Shown one piece after another: positions 9,096-17,052 of a stretch of DNA of 64,000 bases. Source of the stretch: Nocardiopsis ganjiahuensis DSM 45031 (GTDB taxonomy: Bacteria > Actinomycetota > Actinomycetes > Streptosporangiales > Streptosporangiaceae); the NCBI RefSeq assembly GCF_000341085.1, contig NZ_ANBA01000007.1, forward strand, positions 186,001 to 250,000. The letters run 5' to 3'. The stretch's first letter is position 1. Each line of letters begins with the position of its first letter. The notes under the pieces are model-generated. The model searched no databases, had not been told where the DNA came from, and saw nothing but the letters and a program-made list of their open reading frames with translations. Made by a program: the position numbers and the translations under genes.

Positions 9096-10958
9096 TCAGC
9101 CCTGGCCCGAACCGTTCGGGGCGGCCTCGACGTCGGCGCCGTAACGGCGGGCCAGGGCGTGGAAACCCTCCTTGGGCTCCCAGTGGCCGTCGTCGGGGGA
9201 CAGGCCCGACTCCAGCGTGGGCGGGCGCACGATCCCGAATCCGGCCATGTCGCAGTCGCGGGCGGGGTCGGCGGAGGGGCGGCAGTCCCCCTCGACGAAC
9301 ATGCACAGGAACGCCCCGTGCACGTCCTCGGTCTCGTACACGTCGATCAGCCTCTCGATGGTGTCGGCCTGCACGCTCTCGTCGCGGACCAGGCCGCCGC
9401 GCACCCGGCGGTCGTCCAGGTCGCGCCAGTCCAGCGGGTCGGCGCCCGAACCGCCCTTGGTCTGGGCGCCCTGGTAGGAGCAGCAGCCGAACTCGGTGAC
9501 CACGACCGGTTTTCCCCACCGGCGGCTCAGGGACCTCAGCCCCTGCCGGTAGGAGCCCTGGGTGAGTTCGTCCAGGTAGTAGTCCACCCCGACGAGGTCG
9601 AAGGGGGTCCAGTCCACGCTCTCCCAGGTGCCCGAGCCGTAGGTGAGCGGGCCGGAGAAGCGTTCCCGGGCCGTGGCGGCCAGGCGGCGGAGCAGGGTGT
9701 TGAGTCGCCGGTTGTAGTAGGAGGGGAACGCCCCGAACACGGACAGGGCGCGCGCTCGGCGGTCCATGTTCCGCCCGGGGAGGATGCCGCGGTTGAGCAC
9801 GGTCAGCTCGCAGCCCACGTTGAGCACGATCCGGCCGGGGCGGTCGGCGGCCAGTTCCTCGGCCAGTTCGGCGGCGCGGCCCACGTGTTCGACGAGTTCG
9901 GTGTGTCCGGCGTCCAGGGAGCGGGGCTGCAGCCACACGTCCAGGCCCTGGTCGAGGGCGAAGCGGGCTGCCTGTCCCATCCGGTCCAGGTCGGGGCCGA
10001 ACAGTGAGACGGCGGTGCAGTGCAGGTCCTCGTGGATGACGCGCATCTCCTCGCGGACCGCGTCCGGGTTCCAGCGTTCGCGTGAGTGCTGGCCGGGCAC
10101 GTAGCTGGTGCCGAGGTCGTACATGATCCCGCGGACGGGGATCCTCCTGCGCGGCAGCGCGTTGCCTTCCGCGGGCGTCCGCACGAGTCCGGGGCGGGCG
10201 ACGACCAGGAAGCGGATCACCAGGTAGACGGCCAGGCCGGCGCCCATGTTCATGCCCAGGTTCCAGAGCGGGGCGCTCGTGGTGAAGGTGAAGTCGGCGT
10301 GGCTCAGGACGAGGGCGGTCCCGGTCAGGGCCGTGCGCGTTCCCAGCCCGGCCCAGATCCCGCCGGTCGTCATCCGCAGCACTCCGAAGAAGACGCCCGC
10401 CAGCGCGAGGTCGAACAGCGCCCCGGCGTGGCCCAGTACCAGGGAGACGGCTCCGGCGAAGAGAAGGGCCTGGACCAGGACCGTGCTCAGCTGCGAGAGG
10501 TGGGAGCCCAGCAGGTGTTGGACGTACCCGCGGAAGACCAGTTCCTCGGGCAGGATCTGCGCGGTCAGCACCAGGGGGAGCAGGAGCAGGGCGGCCGGGA
10601 CCGGGGCGGCGGAACCGAGGGAGGCGTTGCCGGTGAGCAGGGCGCCGGCCACGATCAGAGCGGTCGCGACCCCGCAGGTCAGGGCGCCGGCGATCAGCAG
10701 GGTCCAGGGACGTCCGCAGGTGGCCGGGCCGAGCTCCGGCAGGGTGGCGCCTCCGGTGCGGCACAGCAGCCGGGCCAGGGGCAGGAGGACCAGGAGGAAG
10801 GCGGCCGACTGCACCGCCAGTCCCAAGGGCTGGGAGGGGTCGGCGCCCAGGGCGCGGGCCAGGGCCTGCGCGGCCGCGGTGACCAGGGTGAACGCGAGCA
10901 CCAGCAACCCGGCCCGGGCCAGGTGGCCGCGCAGCCGAGTCGGTTCGGGTTGCGACAT
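9096..10958 (-). CDS. Fusion protein: CPBP intramembrane protease domain + glycoside-hydrolase-like TIM barrel
   Basis: A 620-aa two-domain protein. Residues 1-255 are membrane-embedded with about eight hydrophobic segments and carry the CPBP (CAAX protease/Abi) motif EELVFR at 138-143, with a later His in LSHADF (220) as a candidate catalytic partner. Residues about 272-605 look like a TIM barrel: it begins RGIMYDLGTSYVPGQ and has Glu384 in VGCELTVL and Glu489 in VVTEFGCCSYQG. Those are placed as expected for acid/base and nucleophile of clan-A glycosidases. Stand-alone versions of this C-terminal domain have been labelled 'abortive infection protein' in actinobacteria. The start has GAGGAG 4 nt upstream. 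It is divergent from the TetR gene across a long palindrome, so probably repressed by that regulator. Substrate and protease activity are unproven. Confidence 0.8.
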   Translation of the reverse strand: MSQPEPTRLRGHLARAGLLVLAFTLVTAAAQALARALGADPSQPLGLAVQSAAFLLVLLPLARLLCRTGGATLPELGPATCGRPWTLLIAGALTCGVATALIVAGALLTGNASLGSAAPVPAALLLLPLVLTAQILPEELVFRGYVQHLLGSHLSQLSTVLVQALLFAGAVSLVLGHAGALFDLALAGVFFGVLRMTTGGIWAGLGTRTALTGTALVLSHADFTFTTSAPLWNLGMNMGAGLAVYLVIRFLVVARPGLVRTPAEGNALPRRRIPVRGIMYDLGTSYVPGQHSRERWNPDAVREEMRVIHEDLHCTAVSLFGPDLDRMGQAARFALDQGLDVWLQPRSLDAGHTELVEHVGRAAELAEELAADRPGRIVLNVGCELTVLNRGILPGRNMDRRARALSVFGAFPSYYNRRLNTLLRRLAATARERFSGPLTYGSGTWESVDWTPFDLVGVDYYLDELTQGSYRQGLRSLSRRWGKPVVVTEFGCCSYQGAQTKGGSGADPLDWRDLDDRRVRGGLVRDESVQADTIERLIDVYETEDVHGAFLCMFVEGDCRPSADPARDCDMAGFGIVRPPTLESGLSPDDGHWEPKEGFHALARRYGADVEAAPNGSGQG

Positions 10959-10971
10959 GGGTCTCCTCAAT

Positions 10972-11015
10972 AACTCCGTACACTGTTCGATTAAGGTAGA
11001 ACGGTGTACGGAGTT
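10972..11015. promoter_or_regulatory. Long palindromic operator between CPBP fusion and TetR gene
   Basis: The arms AACTCCGTACAC (10972-10983) plus GTTC (10985-10988) are mirrored exactly by GAAC (10999-11002) plus GTGTACGGAGTT (11004-11015). That is 16 paired positions per arm around a short centre. The site lies 13 nt from the start codon of the fusion gene and 40 nt from the TetR start, an arrangement typical of a TetR regulator controlling itself and its divergent neighbour. Confidence 0.85.
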
Positions 11016-11055
11016 TTGGCAAGGGGACGGGGAACAAGGGGCGAGGAGGAGCCGG

Positions 11056-11796
11056 ATGGGCGTCACGCGCAAGAGCGTCGAGACCACCCTCGGCCTGCTG
11101 TGGTCCGGCCTGGGGCAGCCCCGGCGCGGCCCCCGGCAGCAGCTCACCGTGGAGCGCTTGGTCGAGGCCGCGACGGGTGTCGCCGAGGAGGAGGGGGTCG
11201 AGGCGCTGTCCATGCGCAAGGTCGCCGCCCGCCTGGGGGTCGGCGCCGCCACCCTGTACACCTACGTGCCCGACAAGGCCGCCCTGCTGGCCCTTGTGGT
11301 CGACGACATGACCGGCCAGGCGCCCCTGCCGCACACCCGGCCCGGGAACTGGCGGGAGAAGGTCGAGGCCTGGGCCCGCGAGGACCTGGCCTCCTTCCGG
11401 GAGCACCCCTGGCTCGTCGAGATCACCGGGGGCCCGTTCGTCGGACCCAACGGTTTCGCGTGGATGGACTCGGCCCTGCGCGTCTTCGACGGCACCGGCC
11501 TGAGCGCCGATGAGGCCTTCGCCGTGGTGGAGGCCGTAGACGGCCTGGTCCAGGGGCACGTCGCCAAGGTGGTCGCGGCCGACCGGGTCGACCGCTGGAC
11601 CGATCCCGAGGGGCGGTCGTTCGCCAACGTGCAGGAGAGCTACCTGGCCACCCGCGCGATCGAGCCGGACCGCTTCCCCGCCATCGAGCGCCTGGAGTCG
11701 CCCCCCGGACCGGTCCAGGTCTTCGAGCAGGCCCTGGCCTGGCTCCTGGACGGGGTCGAGCGCAGGATCACCGAGGCCCGGACCGCCCGGGACTGA
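11056..11796 (+). CDS. TetR/AcrR family transcriptional regulator
   Basis: A 246-aa one-component repressor. The N-terminal DNA-binding domain (about residues 30-80) contains VEAATGVAEEEGVEALSMRK and a recognition helix around VGAATLYTYVPDK. The C-terminal ligand domain resembles the TetR_C_1 group and includes WLVEITGGPFVGPNG. GAGGAGGAG lies 7 nt before the ATG. It is divergent from the CPBP-glycosidase fusion over the palindrome at 10972-11015, its probable operator. Its last 29 nt overlap the 3' end of the convergent LysR gene. Ligand unknown. Confidence 0.9.
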   Translation: MGVTRKSVETTLGLLWSGLGQPRRGPRQQLTVERLVEAATGVAEEEGVEALSMRKVAARLGVGAATLYTYVPDKAALLALVVDDMTGQAPLPHTRPGNWREKVEAWAREDLASFREHPWLVEITGGPFVGPNGFAWMDSALRVFDGTGLSADEAFAVVEAVDGLVQGHVAKVVAADRVDRWTDPEGRSFANVQESYLATRAIEPDRFPAIERLESPPGPVQVFEQALAWLLDGVERRITEARTARD

Positions 11797-12679
11797 CGGT
11801 GCCTCGACCCATCCGGTCGACCAGCTCCCCGGCCGCCTTCCGGAGCGGGCTGCCGCGCAGCCACACCAGCTGCACCGGCATGGCCAGGCCGTTCACGAGG
11901 TTCTCGAACTCCATCACGCGCACCGCCCCCGCTGCGGCCCGGCCCCGCACGACGGGCAGGGGAAGGTTGGCCCAACCGATCCCGCGCTCCACCAGGCCGA
12001 GCGCGGTCTCCACGGAGTTCACGCGCCAGTAGGCGTCCGAGACCACGAGCCGCCGCTCCGTCAACCGGTGTTCCAGGCTGGACACCACGATCTGGCGGGC
12101 CCCGGCGAGGTCCTCCAGGCGGCGCAGGCCGGCGGGGATCCCGAAGGTCTCCACGGAGGCGGACGCCACCGCCACGAACGTCTCCTCCGCCACGTTGAGG
12201 AACACCTCCTCCCGGTCGTTGCGGGTGCGGGCGAACATCAGCGCCAGGTCCACGGCCCCCGAGTGCAGCCGCTCCCGGACGTCGTCCTGCGGGGCGTCGG
12301 CGATCTCTACGGAGAGCAGGGGGTGGCGCGCCGCGACCTCCGCCACCGCGTCCAGGAGGGGCCGGTGGTCGACCCCCGCCGACACCCCGACCGTGAGCGT
12401 GCTCTCCAGGTCGTCGGAGAGCTCGACCGCGTGGGCCTGGAGCAGGCGCAGCCTGCTCGCGACCAGCCGGGCGTGCGGCACGAGGGCCTGCGCCCGCGCC
12501 GTGGGGACGGGTTCGCGCCTGGAGCGGTCGAACAGCGGGTAGCCGAGTTCGGCCTCGATGTTGGCGATGCCCATGCTCACCGCCGAGGGGACCCGGTTCA
12601 GCGCGCGTGCGGCGGCCGAGAAGGAACCGTGGTCGACCACGGCGAGGAAGAGGTCGATGTTGTCGCTGGACAGGCCCAC
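11768..12679 (-). CDS. LysR family transcriptional regulator (divergent to PACE transporter)
   Basis: A 303-aa LysR-type regulator. The winged helix-turn-helix is near residues 8-66 (FLAVVDHGSFSAAARALNRVPSAVS), followed by a substrate-binding fold with LTVGVSAGVDHRPLLDAV. It is transcribed away from the PACE efflux gene with a 100-bp spacer. In Acinetobacter, AceR (LysR) activates aceI in the same arrangement, so control of the neighbouring pump is the likely role (inference). The 3' end overlaps the convergent TetR gene by 29 nt. Confidence 0.88.
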   Translation of the reverse strand: MGLSSDNIDLFLAVVDHGSFSAAARALNRVPSAVSMGIANIEAELGYPLFDRSRREPVPTARAQALVPHARLVASRLRLLQAHAVELSDDLESTLTVGVSAGVDHRPLLDAVAEVAARHPLLSVEIADAPQDDVRERLHSGAVDLALMFARTRNDREEVFLNVAEETFVAVASASVETFGIPAGLRRLEDLAGARQIVVSSLEHRLTERRLVVSDAYWRVNSVETALGLVERGIGWANLPLPVVRGRAAAGAVRVMEFENLVNGLAMPVQLVWLRGSPLRKAAGELVDRMGRGTVSPGRSGPR

Positions 12680-12702
12680 GTTCTATCAACCGATCTGAAA
12701 GA

Positions 12703-12731
12703 AGCTGACTTTTTTCATCACCGTAGCTGAC
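12703..12731. promoter_or_regulatory. Tandem AGCTGAC sites in the LysR-PACE spacer
   Basis: AGCTGAC occurs at 12703-12709 and again at 12725-12731, 22 bp apart (two helical turns), and the second copy runs into a GACG-TTAG-CGTC inverted repeat. LysR proteins often bind repeated half-sites spaced by whole turns, so this is the best candidate for the regulator's site. A T-run between them lowers the local GC. Confidence 0.45.
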
Positions 12732-12779
12732 GTTAGCGTCGGAACCGTTGCATCCGGAAGATCCCGAGAAGAGTGCGAA

Positions 12780-13286
12780 GTGCAAGGTCTGAAGCGCAAG
12801 CTGGTGTACGTGGGCGGCTACGAGGTCATCGGCTTCGCCGTGGGCACCGCCGTCATGACGGCCCTGACAGGAAGCGGCCCGGGGACGACGGCCCCGCTCG
12901 CGATCATGATCGCCACGGTGGCGTCGCTGTGGAACGTGGCCTTCAACTACCTGTTCGAGGCGTGGGAGCGCCGACAGGTCAGCCGCGAGCGCACGGTGGG
13001 GCGCAGAATCCTGCACGCGGTCGCGTTCCAGCTGACGCTGGTGTGCTACCTGATCCCGCTGATCGCCTGGTGGCTGGACATCAGCCTGGTCCAGGCGTTC
13101 CTGCTGGACCTGGTGTTCATCGTCTACATCCCGTTCTACACGTTCGGCTACAACTGGGCCTTCGACAAGGTCTTCGGGTTGCCGTCCTCCGCGATCGCGG
13201 AGCCGGTTCCGGGGGCCGACGGCGAGGTGGGGGCCGGAGCTTCCGCTTCCACCGGGGAGCCCGCGCCCGCGGCCGAACGCCCCTGA
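12780..13286 (+). CDS. PACE family multidrug efflux transporter
   Basis: A 168-aa proteobacterial antimicrobial compound efflux (PACE, AceI-type) protein: proton-driven export of biocides across the inner membrane. It has four predicted helices in two repeats. Glu15, the residue essential in AceI, is present in GGYEVIGFA. The WNxxFNxxF motif is at 51-59 and an RxxHAxxFQ motif at 76-84; family members usually have Glu where this has Gln84. The cytoplasmic tail after residue 135 is Pro/Ala/Gly-rich and unconserved. It starts at GTG 12780 behind GAGAAGAG. The divergent LysR gene suggests inducible expression. Substrates unknown. Confidence 0.85.
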   Translation: MQGLKRKLVYVGGYEVIGFAVGTAVMTALTGSGPGTTAPLAIMIATVASLWNVAFNYLFEAWERRQVSRERTVGRRILHAVAFQLTLVCYLIPLIAWWLDISLVQAFLLDLVFIVYIPFYTFGYNWAFDKVFGLPSSAIAEPVPGADGEVGAGASASTGEPAPAAERP

Positions 13287-13383
13287 GGGGCGGGGCGGGC
13301 GGTCTCCGACCCACCCCCGCGGGGGCCCAGCGCGGGTGGGGGCGGCCCATCGTCCCCGGCCCGGGGCGCGGCGTTCGAACTGG

Positions 13384-14295
13384 TCAACCGGGCTGTGAAA
13401 TGGTCTCGTCCGCCAGCCGCCACATCTCGTAGTTCCCGCATTCCGCCGTGATCTCGGCCGTCGCCCGAGCCGCGGCGAAGAAGTCGTCGGCCAGCGGCGA
13501 GGCGCGCGACGCCGCCATCGCGAGGTAGACCTGGTCGGGCGCCAGATCCGTGACGGGCACGTAGCTGATGTCCGGACGTGAGTAGAACACGGTCTCCGAG
13601 CGCCCCACGAACGAGATGCCGCGGCCGGCCGCGACGTGCTCGAGCTTCTCCTCCACCCCGCGCACCCGGAGTCCGGAGTCGGGGTGCGGGCGGCTGGTGG
13701 GCTGCGTGCTCGCGTCGGCGTGCCAGACCAGCGGCTCACCGGCCAGGTCGGCCTCGGTGACCTCCTCCTTGTGGGCCAACGGGTGGTCGGTGGGCAGCAC
13801 CACCATGAGGGGCTCGGTGTAGAGCGGCGTCAGCCGCAGGCCGGTCCCGTCGATGGGCAGCCGCACGTAGCCGACGTCGACGCGGCCGTCGAGCAGCATC
13901 GGGGCCTGGTCGTCCCATTCCATCCGCTGTACGTCCACGACCACGTCCGGGTGCTGTGCCTCGAACGCCCGCGTCGCCGGGATGACCGGGATCCCGGACC
14001 GGAAGCCGACCACCAGCCGTCGGCTGCCGAAGGCCGCCACGGCCACCCGGCGGCGGACCGCGTGTGCGGAGGCGAGCAGCGGACCGGCGTCCTCCAGCAG
14101 CTGCCGGCCCGCGTCGGTCAGCGCCACGCCGTGGCTGTCCCTGGTGAACAGCGCGGCGCCGAGATCCTTTTCGAGTGCGCGGATCTGACGACTGAGCACG
14201 GGCTGTGCGATGTGCAGCTCCTCGGCGGCACGGCCGAAGTGCAGCCTGTCGGCGACGGTGGCGAAGTAGCGCAGTTTGCGCAGGTCCAGATCCAT
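13384..14295 (-). CDS. LysR family transcriptional regulator (divergent to SDR/oxidoreductase operon)
   Basis: A 303-aa LysR-type regulator beginning MDLDLRKLRYFATVADRLHFGRAA. It has a typical recognition helix in LHIAQPVLSRQIRALEKDLG (about residues 28-47) and an effector domain starting RRLVVGFRSGIPVI. It is divergently transcribed from the SDR gene at 14460 with a 164-bp spacer. It therefore probably controls the 14.4-18.0 kb oxidoreductase genes and itself. The effector is unknown. Confidence 0.88.
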   Translation of the reverse strand: MDLDLRKLRYFATVADRLHFGRAAEELHIAQPVLSRQIRALEKDLGAALFTRDSHGVALTDAGRQLLEDAGPLLASAHAVRRRVAVAAFGSRRLVVGFRSGIPVIPATRAFEAQHPDVVVDVQRMEWDDQAPMLLDGRVDVGYVRLPIDGTGLRLTPLYTEPLMVVLPTDHPLAHKEEVTEADLAGEPLVWHADASTQPTSRPHPDSGLRVRGVEEKLEHVAAGRGISFVGRSETVFYSRPDISYVPVTDLAPDQVYLAMAASRASPLADDFFAAARATAEITAECGNYEMWRLADETISQPG

Positions 14296-14367
14296 GGGGC
14301 CTCCCGGTCCGGCAATGCCCTCAAGGTATCACCACGGCTGAAAAGGGTCTTGGACACCAGCTCGCAG

Positions 14368-14378
14368 CAATGACATTG
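14368..14378. promoter_or_regulatory. Candidate LysR box upstream of the SDR gene
   Basis: CAATG-A-CATTG is a perfect short inverted repeat in the 164-bp spacer between the LysR gene and the SDR gene. A similar GGCAATGCC motif lies at 14311-14319. These are the only symmetric elements I see there. Assignment to LysR is inference. Confidence 0.35.
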
Positions 14379-14459
14379 TTCATGGAGGGCAAGCAATTTC
14401 GTTTCAGGAATTCTGCATCCGGATTTGATCGCCATATCCATCAATTCAACGGAGTGATC

Positions 14460-15194
14460 ATGGGAAAGCTCGATGGCAAAGTGGCGGTGATCACCGGTGG
14501 ATCCACCGGCATGGCACTGGCCGGCGCCAAACTGTTCGTCGAGGAAGGAGCGCACGTCTTCATCCAGGCCCGGCGACAGGAAGTGCTGGACGACGCCGTC
14601 GAGCTGATCGGTCGCAACGTCACCGCCGTCCAGGGTGACGCGGCGGAACTGCACGACCTGGACCGCTTGTACGACACCGTCAAGCGGGACAAGGGCTCGA
14701 TCGACGTGCTGTGGGCCAGCGCCGGGACGGGCGAACCCGCAGTCCTCGGCGAGATCACCGAGGAACAGTTCCACCGCGCCTTTTCGCTCAACGCGCGAGG
14801 CACCCTGTTCACCGTGCAGAAGGCACTGCCGCTGATCAACGACAACGGGTCCATCTTCATGACCGGATCCAACGCCTCGCTCGGTGCCTTTCCCGGCTGG
14901 AGCCTCTACGCGGGAAGCAAGGCCGTCCAGCAGGCCTGGGCCCGCGTCTGGCTCAACGAACTGCGCGACCGCGGGATCCGGGTCAACGTCCTGACCCCCG
15001 GCCAGGTCGCCACCGCCAAACAGGAGGAACTGTTCGACGAGGCGACCATGGCCGCGTTCGAGTCCCTCATCCCCCGCGGAAAGATGGGCCGCCCCGAGGA
15101 GATCGCCTCCGTCGCCCTGTTCCTCGCCTCCGACGACTCCAGCTACGTCAACGGCATGGAACTGGTCACCGACGGCGGTGCCACCGCCATCTGA
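14460..15194 (+). CDS. SDR family oxidoreductase with altered cofactor loop
   Basis: Classical short-chain dehydrogenase of 244 aa using NAD(P)H on an unknown alcohol/ketone. Seen: N-terminal VAVITGGSTGMAL, catalytic YAGSK (Tyr and Lys four apart), a preceding Ser in TGSNAS, and the C-terminal GMELVTDGG. The usual TGxxxGxG cofactor loop reads TGGSTGMA, with Ala in place of the last Gly, which is uncommon. GGAG lies 5 nt upstream of the ATG. It is the first gene of a same-strand series with two NADP oxidoreductases and an epimerase-like protein, divergent from a LysR regulator. Confidence 0.85.
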   Translation: MGKLDGKVAVITGGSTGMALAGAKLFVEEGAHVFIQARRQEVLDDAVELIGRNVTAVQGDAAELHDLDRLYDTVKRDKGSIDVLWASAGTGEPAVLGEITEEQFHRAFSLNARGTLFTVQKALPLINDNGSIFMTGSNASLGAFPGWSLYAGSKAVQQAWARVWLNELRDRGIRVNVLTPGQVATAKQEELFDEATMAAFESLIPRGKMGRPEEIASVALFLASDDSSYVNGMELVTDGGATAI

Positions 15195-15287
15195 ACCACA
15201 CCAGAAATGCCGGGGCCGACGCCCTGCGCCCGCCCCGGCACGAACGACACAGAGCGACGCCTCAAGAACCGGAAGAGAGCACACCTC

Positions 15288-15911
15288 ATGAGCAGCATCA
15301 CCCTCATCGGCACGGGGAACATGGCCCGTACCATCGGCACGCTCGCGGTGGCGGGCGGCAACACCGTCGAAGTCATGGGACGTGACCGCTCCAAGGCCGA
15401 TGACCTGGCCAAGGCCCTGGGAGGCGGCGCGTCGACGGGCGACTGGGGCGCCGTTCCGGTCGGGAGCATCGTCGTCACGGCCCTGCTCTACGACGGTGTC
15501 GTCCCGGTCGTCACCGAGTACGGAGACGCCCTCGCGGGGAAGGTCGTCGTCGACATCAGCAACCCCTTCAACGCCGCGTTCGACGGGCTGGCCCACAGCG
15601 GGCAGACCTCGATCGCGCAGGAAGCCGCCAAGGTGGCTCCGGCCGGCGCCAGCGTGGTGAAGGCGTTCAACACCATCTTCCGTGACGTCCTGGAGAAGGG
15701 GCGGCCCGACGTCTTCGTCGCCGGTGACGATGCGCAGGCCAAGGCGAGCGTGGCGGCGTTCATCGAGAGCCTCGGGCTGCGCCCGCTGGACGTCGGTGGC
15801 CTGAGGATGGCGCACTGGCTGGAAGGAATGGGGGTGGTCACCGTGGGCCTCGCCGGCAACGGGGTCGGCCACGGGAACTTCGCCCTCGGAGCCGACGAAC
15901 TCACCGGCTGA
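15288..15911 (+). CDS. NADP oxidoreductase, F420-dependent-like (first tandem paralogue)
   Basis: A 207-aa Rossmann protein of the NADP oxidoreductase/F420-dependent reductase family. It opens MSSITLIGTGNMARTIG with the nucleotide-binding GxGxxA turn and contains VVDISNPFN and VVKAFNTIF, hallmark segments of this family. ATG 15288 is preceded by GGAAGAGAG. It is 94 bp after the SDR, same strand. A close paralogue lies at 16376, so this is a tandem duplication. Cofactor (F420 or plain NADPH) and substrate cannot be decided from sequence. Confidence 0.8.
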   Translation: MSSITLIGTGNMARTIGTLAVAGGNTVEVMGRDRSKADDLAKALGGGASTGDWGAVPVGSIVVTALLYDGVVPVVTEYGDALAGKVVVDISNPFNAAFDGLAHSGQTSIAQEAAKVAPAGASVVKAFNTIFRDVLEKGRPDVFVAGDDAQAKASVAAFIESLGLRPLDVGGLRMAHWLEGMGVVTVGLAGNGVGHGNFALGADELTG

Positions 15912-16375
15912 CCCCCGGCGCCGAACAGTCGGCGAACAGGGGGCCGTGCACCCTGGAAATGGTTGATTCGTCATCGACTCGCTGAAGACGGCCATGCGAA
16001 TCGACCCCGGACCGGGCGCGTCCGCCGACTCGCTCGCGGACACGTCGCAGAGGTACGCCGAGCGCGGTGTTGGTGAGGAATTCTTCGATTTCTCCGCGGC
16101 ATTCACCCACTTTGACCAGATGCTCGTATCCGCCATTCAGGTGATCGCACGCAACGTCCGGTCGTGGCCGCCGCAGAAACCACGGTATCTGCTGCCGAAA
16201 AACGCATCGCCCCGCGCGGTAAAAGATCCGAACTGACAGTTCCCGGAAACAGAACGAGCACGCCAGGAATCGATCCCCGTCCATCGCGCCGTACGACGGC
16301 GTCGACAGCGGGACCGTCGACGACGACGGGCCGGGCACGCCGTTCGATCCGTACCAGAGAAAGAGAGCACTCACC
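15912..16375. other. 464-bp gap between tandem paralogues, locally lower GC
   Basis: No supported gene. A plus-strand frame (15994-16236, 80 codons) lacks a ribosome site and family features. The stretch 16080-16250 is noticeably poorer in G+C than the surrounding genes, with runs such as AAAAACG and GGTAAAAG. That is unusual here and may mark a decayed gene or an upstream regulatory region. AGAGAAAGAGAG near 16350-16362 is the ribosome site region of the second paralogue. Confidence 0.5.
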
Positions 16376-16999
16376 ATGAGCAGCATCAGTTTCATCGGCC
16401 TGGGGACCATGGCCCGCGCCCTGGCCGCACGCGCGGTCGCGGGCGGCAACACCGTCGAGCTCATCGGCCGCGACCCGGTCGCGGCCAAGGGCCTGGCCGC
16501 CGAGCTCGGCGGTGGGGCCACCGCCGGGAGCTTCGGCGCCGCCCCGGCCGGCGACATCGTCGTCCTCGCCGTGCCGTACGCCGCTGCGGTGCCGGTCGTC
16601 GCCCAGTACGGCGAAGCGCTGGCCGGCAAGACCATCATCGACATCTCCAACACCTTCGACGCCGACGCCACGGGGCTCGTCGTCCCTGACGGCACTTCCG
16701 GTGCGCGGGAGATCGCCGAGGCGGCCCCGGCGAGCGCGCACGTCGTGAAGGCGTTCAACACCGTCTTCGGCCATGTCCTGGCCCAGGGGCGTCCGTTGGA
16801 CGTGTTCTTCGCCGGAGACGACCCGCGGGCCAAGGCCGACGTGTCGGCGTTCATCGTGAGCCTCGGACTGCGTCCGCTCGACGTCGGCGGCCTGGAGATG
16901 GCCCGCTGGCTGGAAGGGGTCGGACCGCTGCTGATGGGCCTGGCCCGCCACGGCGCGGGGACCTTCGACGTCGCCCTCGGCGCCGACTTCCCCGGCTGA
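16376..16999 (+). CDS. NADP oxidoreductase, F420-dependent-like (second tandem paralogue)
   Basis: A 207-aa paralogue of the protein at 15288-15911 and exactly the same length. It starts MSSISFIGLGTMARALA and shares AGGNTVE, IDISNTFDA, VVKAFNTVF and LGLRPLDVGGL. The two differ through the middle region, so the duplication is not recent or they have diverged in substrate. It lies 53 bp before the epimerase-like gene and probably shares its transcript. The function is an NAD(P)-linked redox step of unknown substrate. Confidence 0.8.
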   Translation: MSSISFIGLGTMARALAARAVAGGNTVELIGRDPVAAKGLAAELGGGATAGSFGAAPAGDIVVLAVPYAAAVPVVAQYGEALAGKTIIDISNTFDADATGLVVPDGTSGAREIAEAAPASAHVVKAFNTVFGHVLAQGRPLDVFFAGDDPRAKADVSAFIVSLGLRPLDVGGLEMARWLEGVGPLLMGLARHGAGTFDVALGADFPG

Positions 17000-17052
17000 C
17001 CGCGTCCCGCACCACCATCTCGTCCGCCGCACCACTCACAAGGAGAAGTAGC

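Noticed and set aside
15994..16236. 80-codon plus-strand frame in the gap between the tandem oxidoreductases
   Set aside because: No ribosome site, no recognisable domain, and it lies in the composition-anomalous gap. Kept only as a note on the gap.
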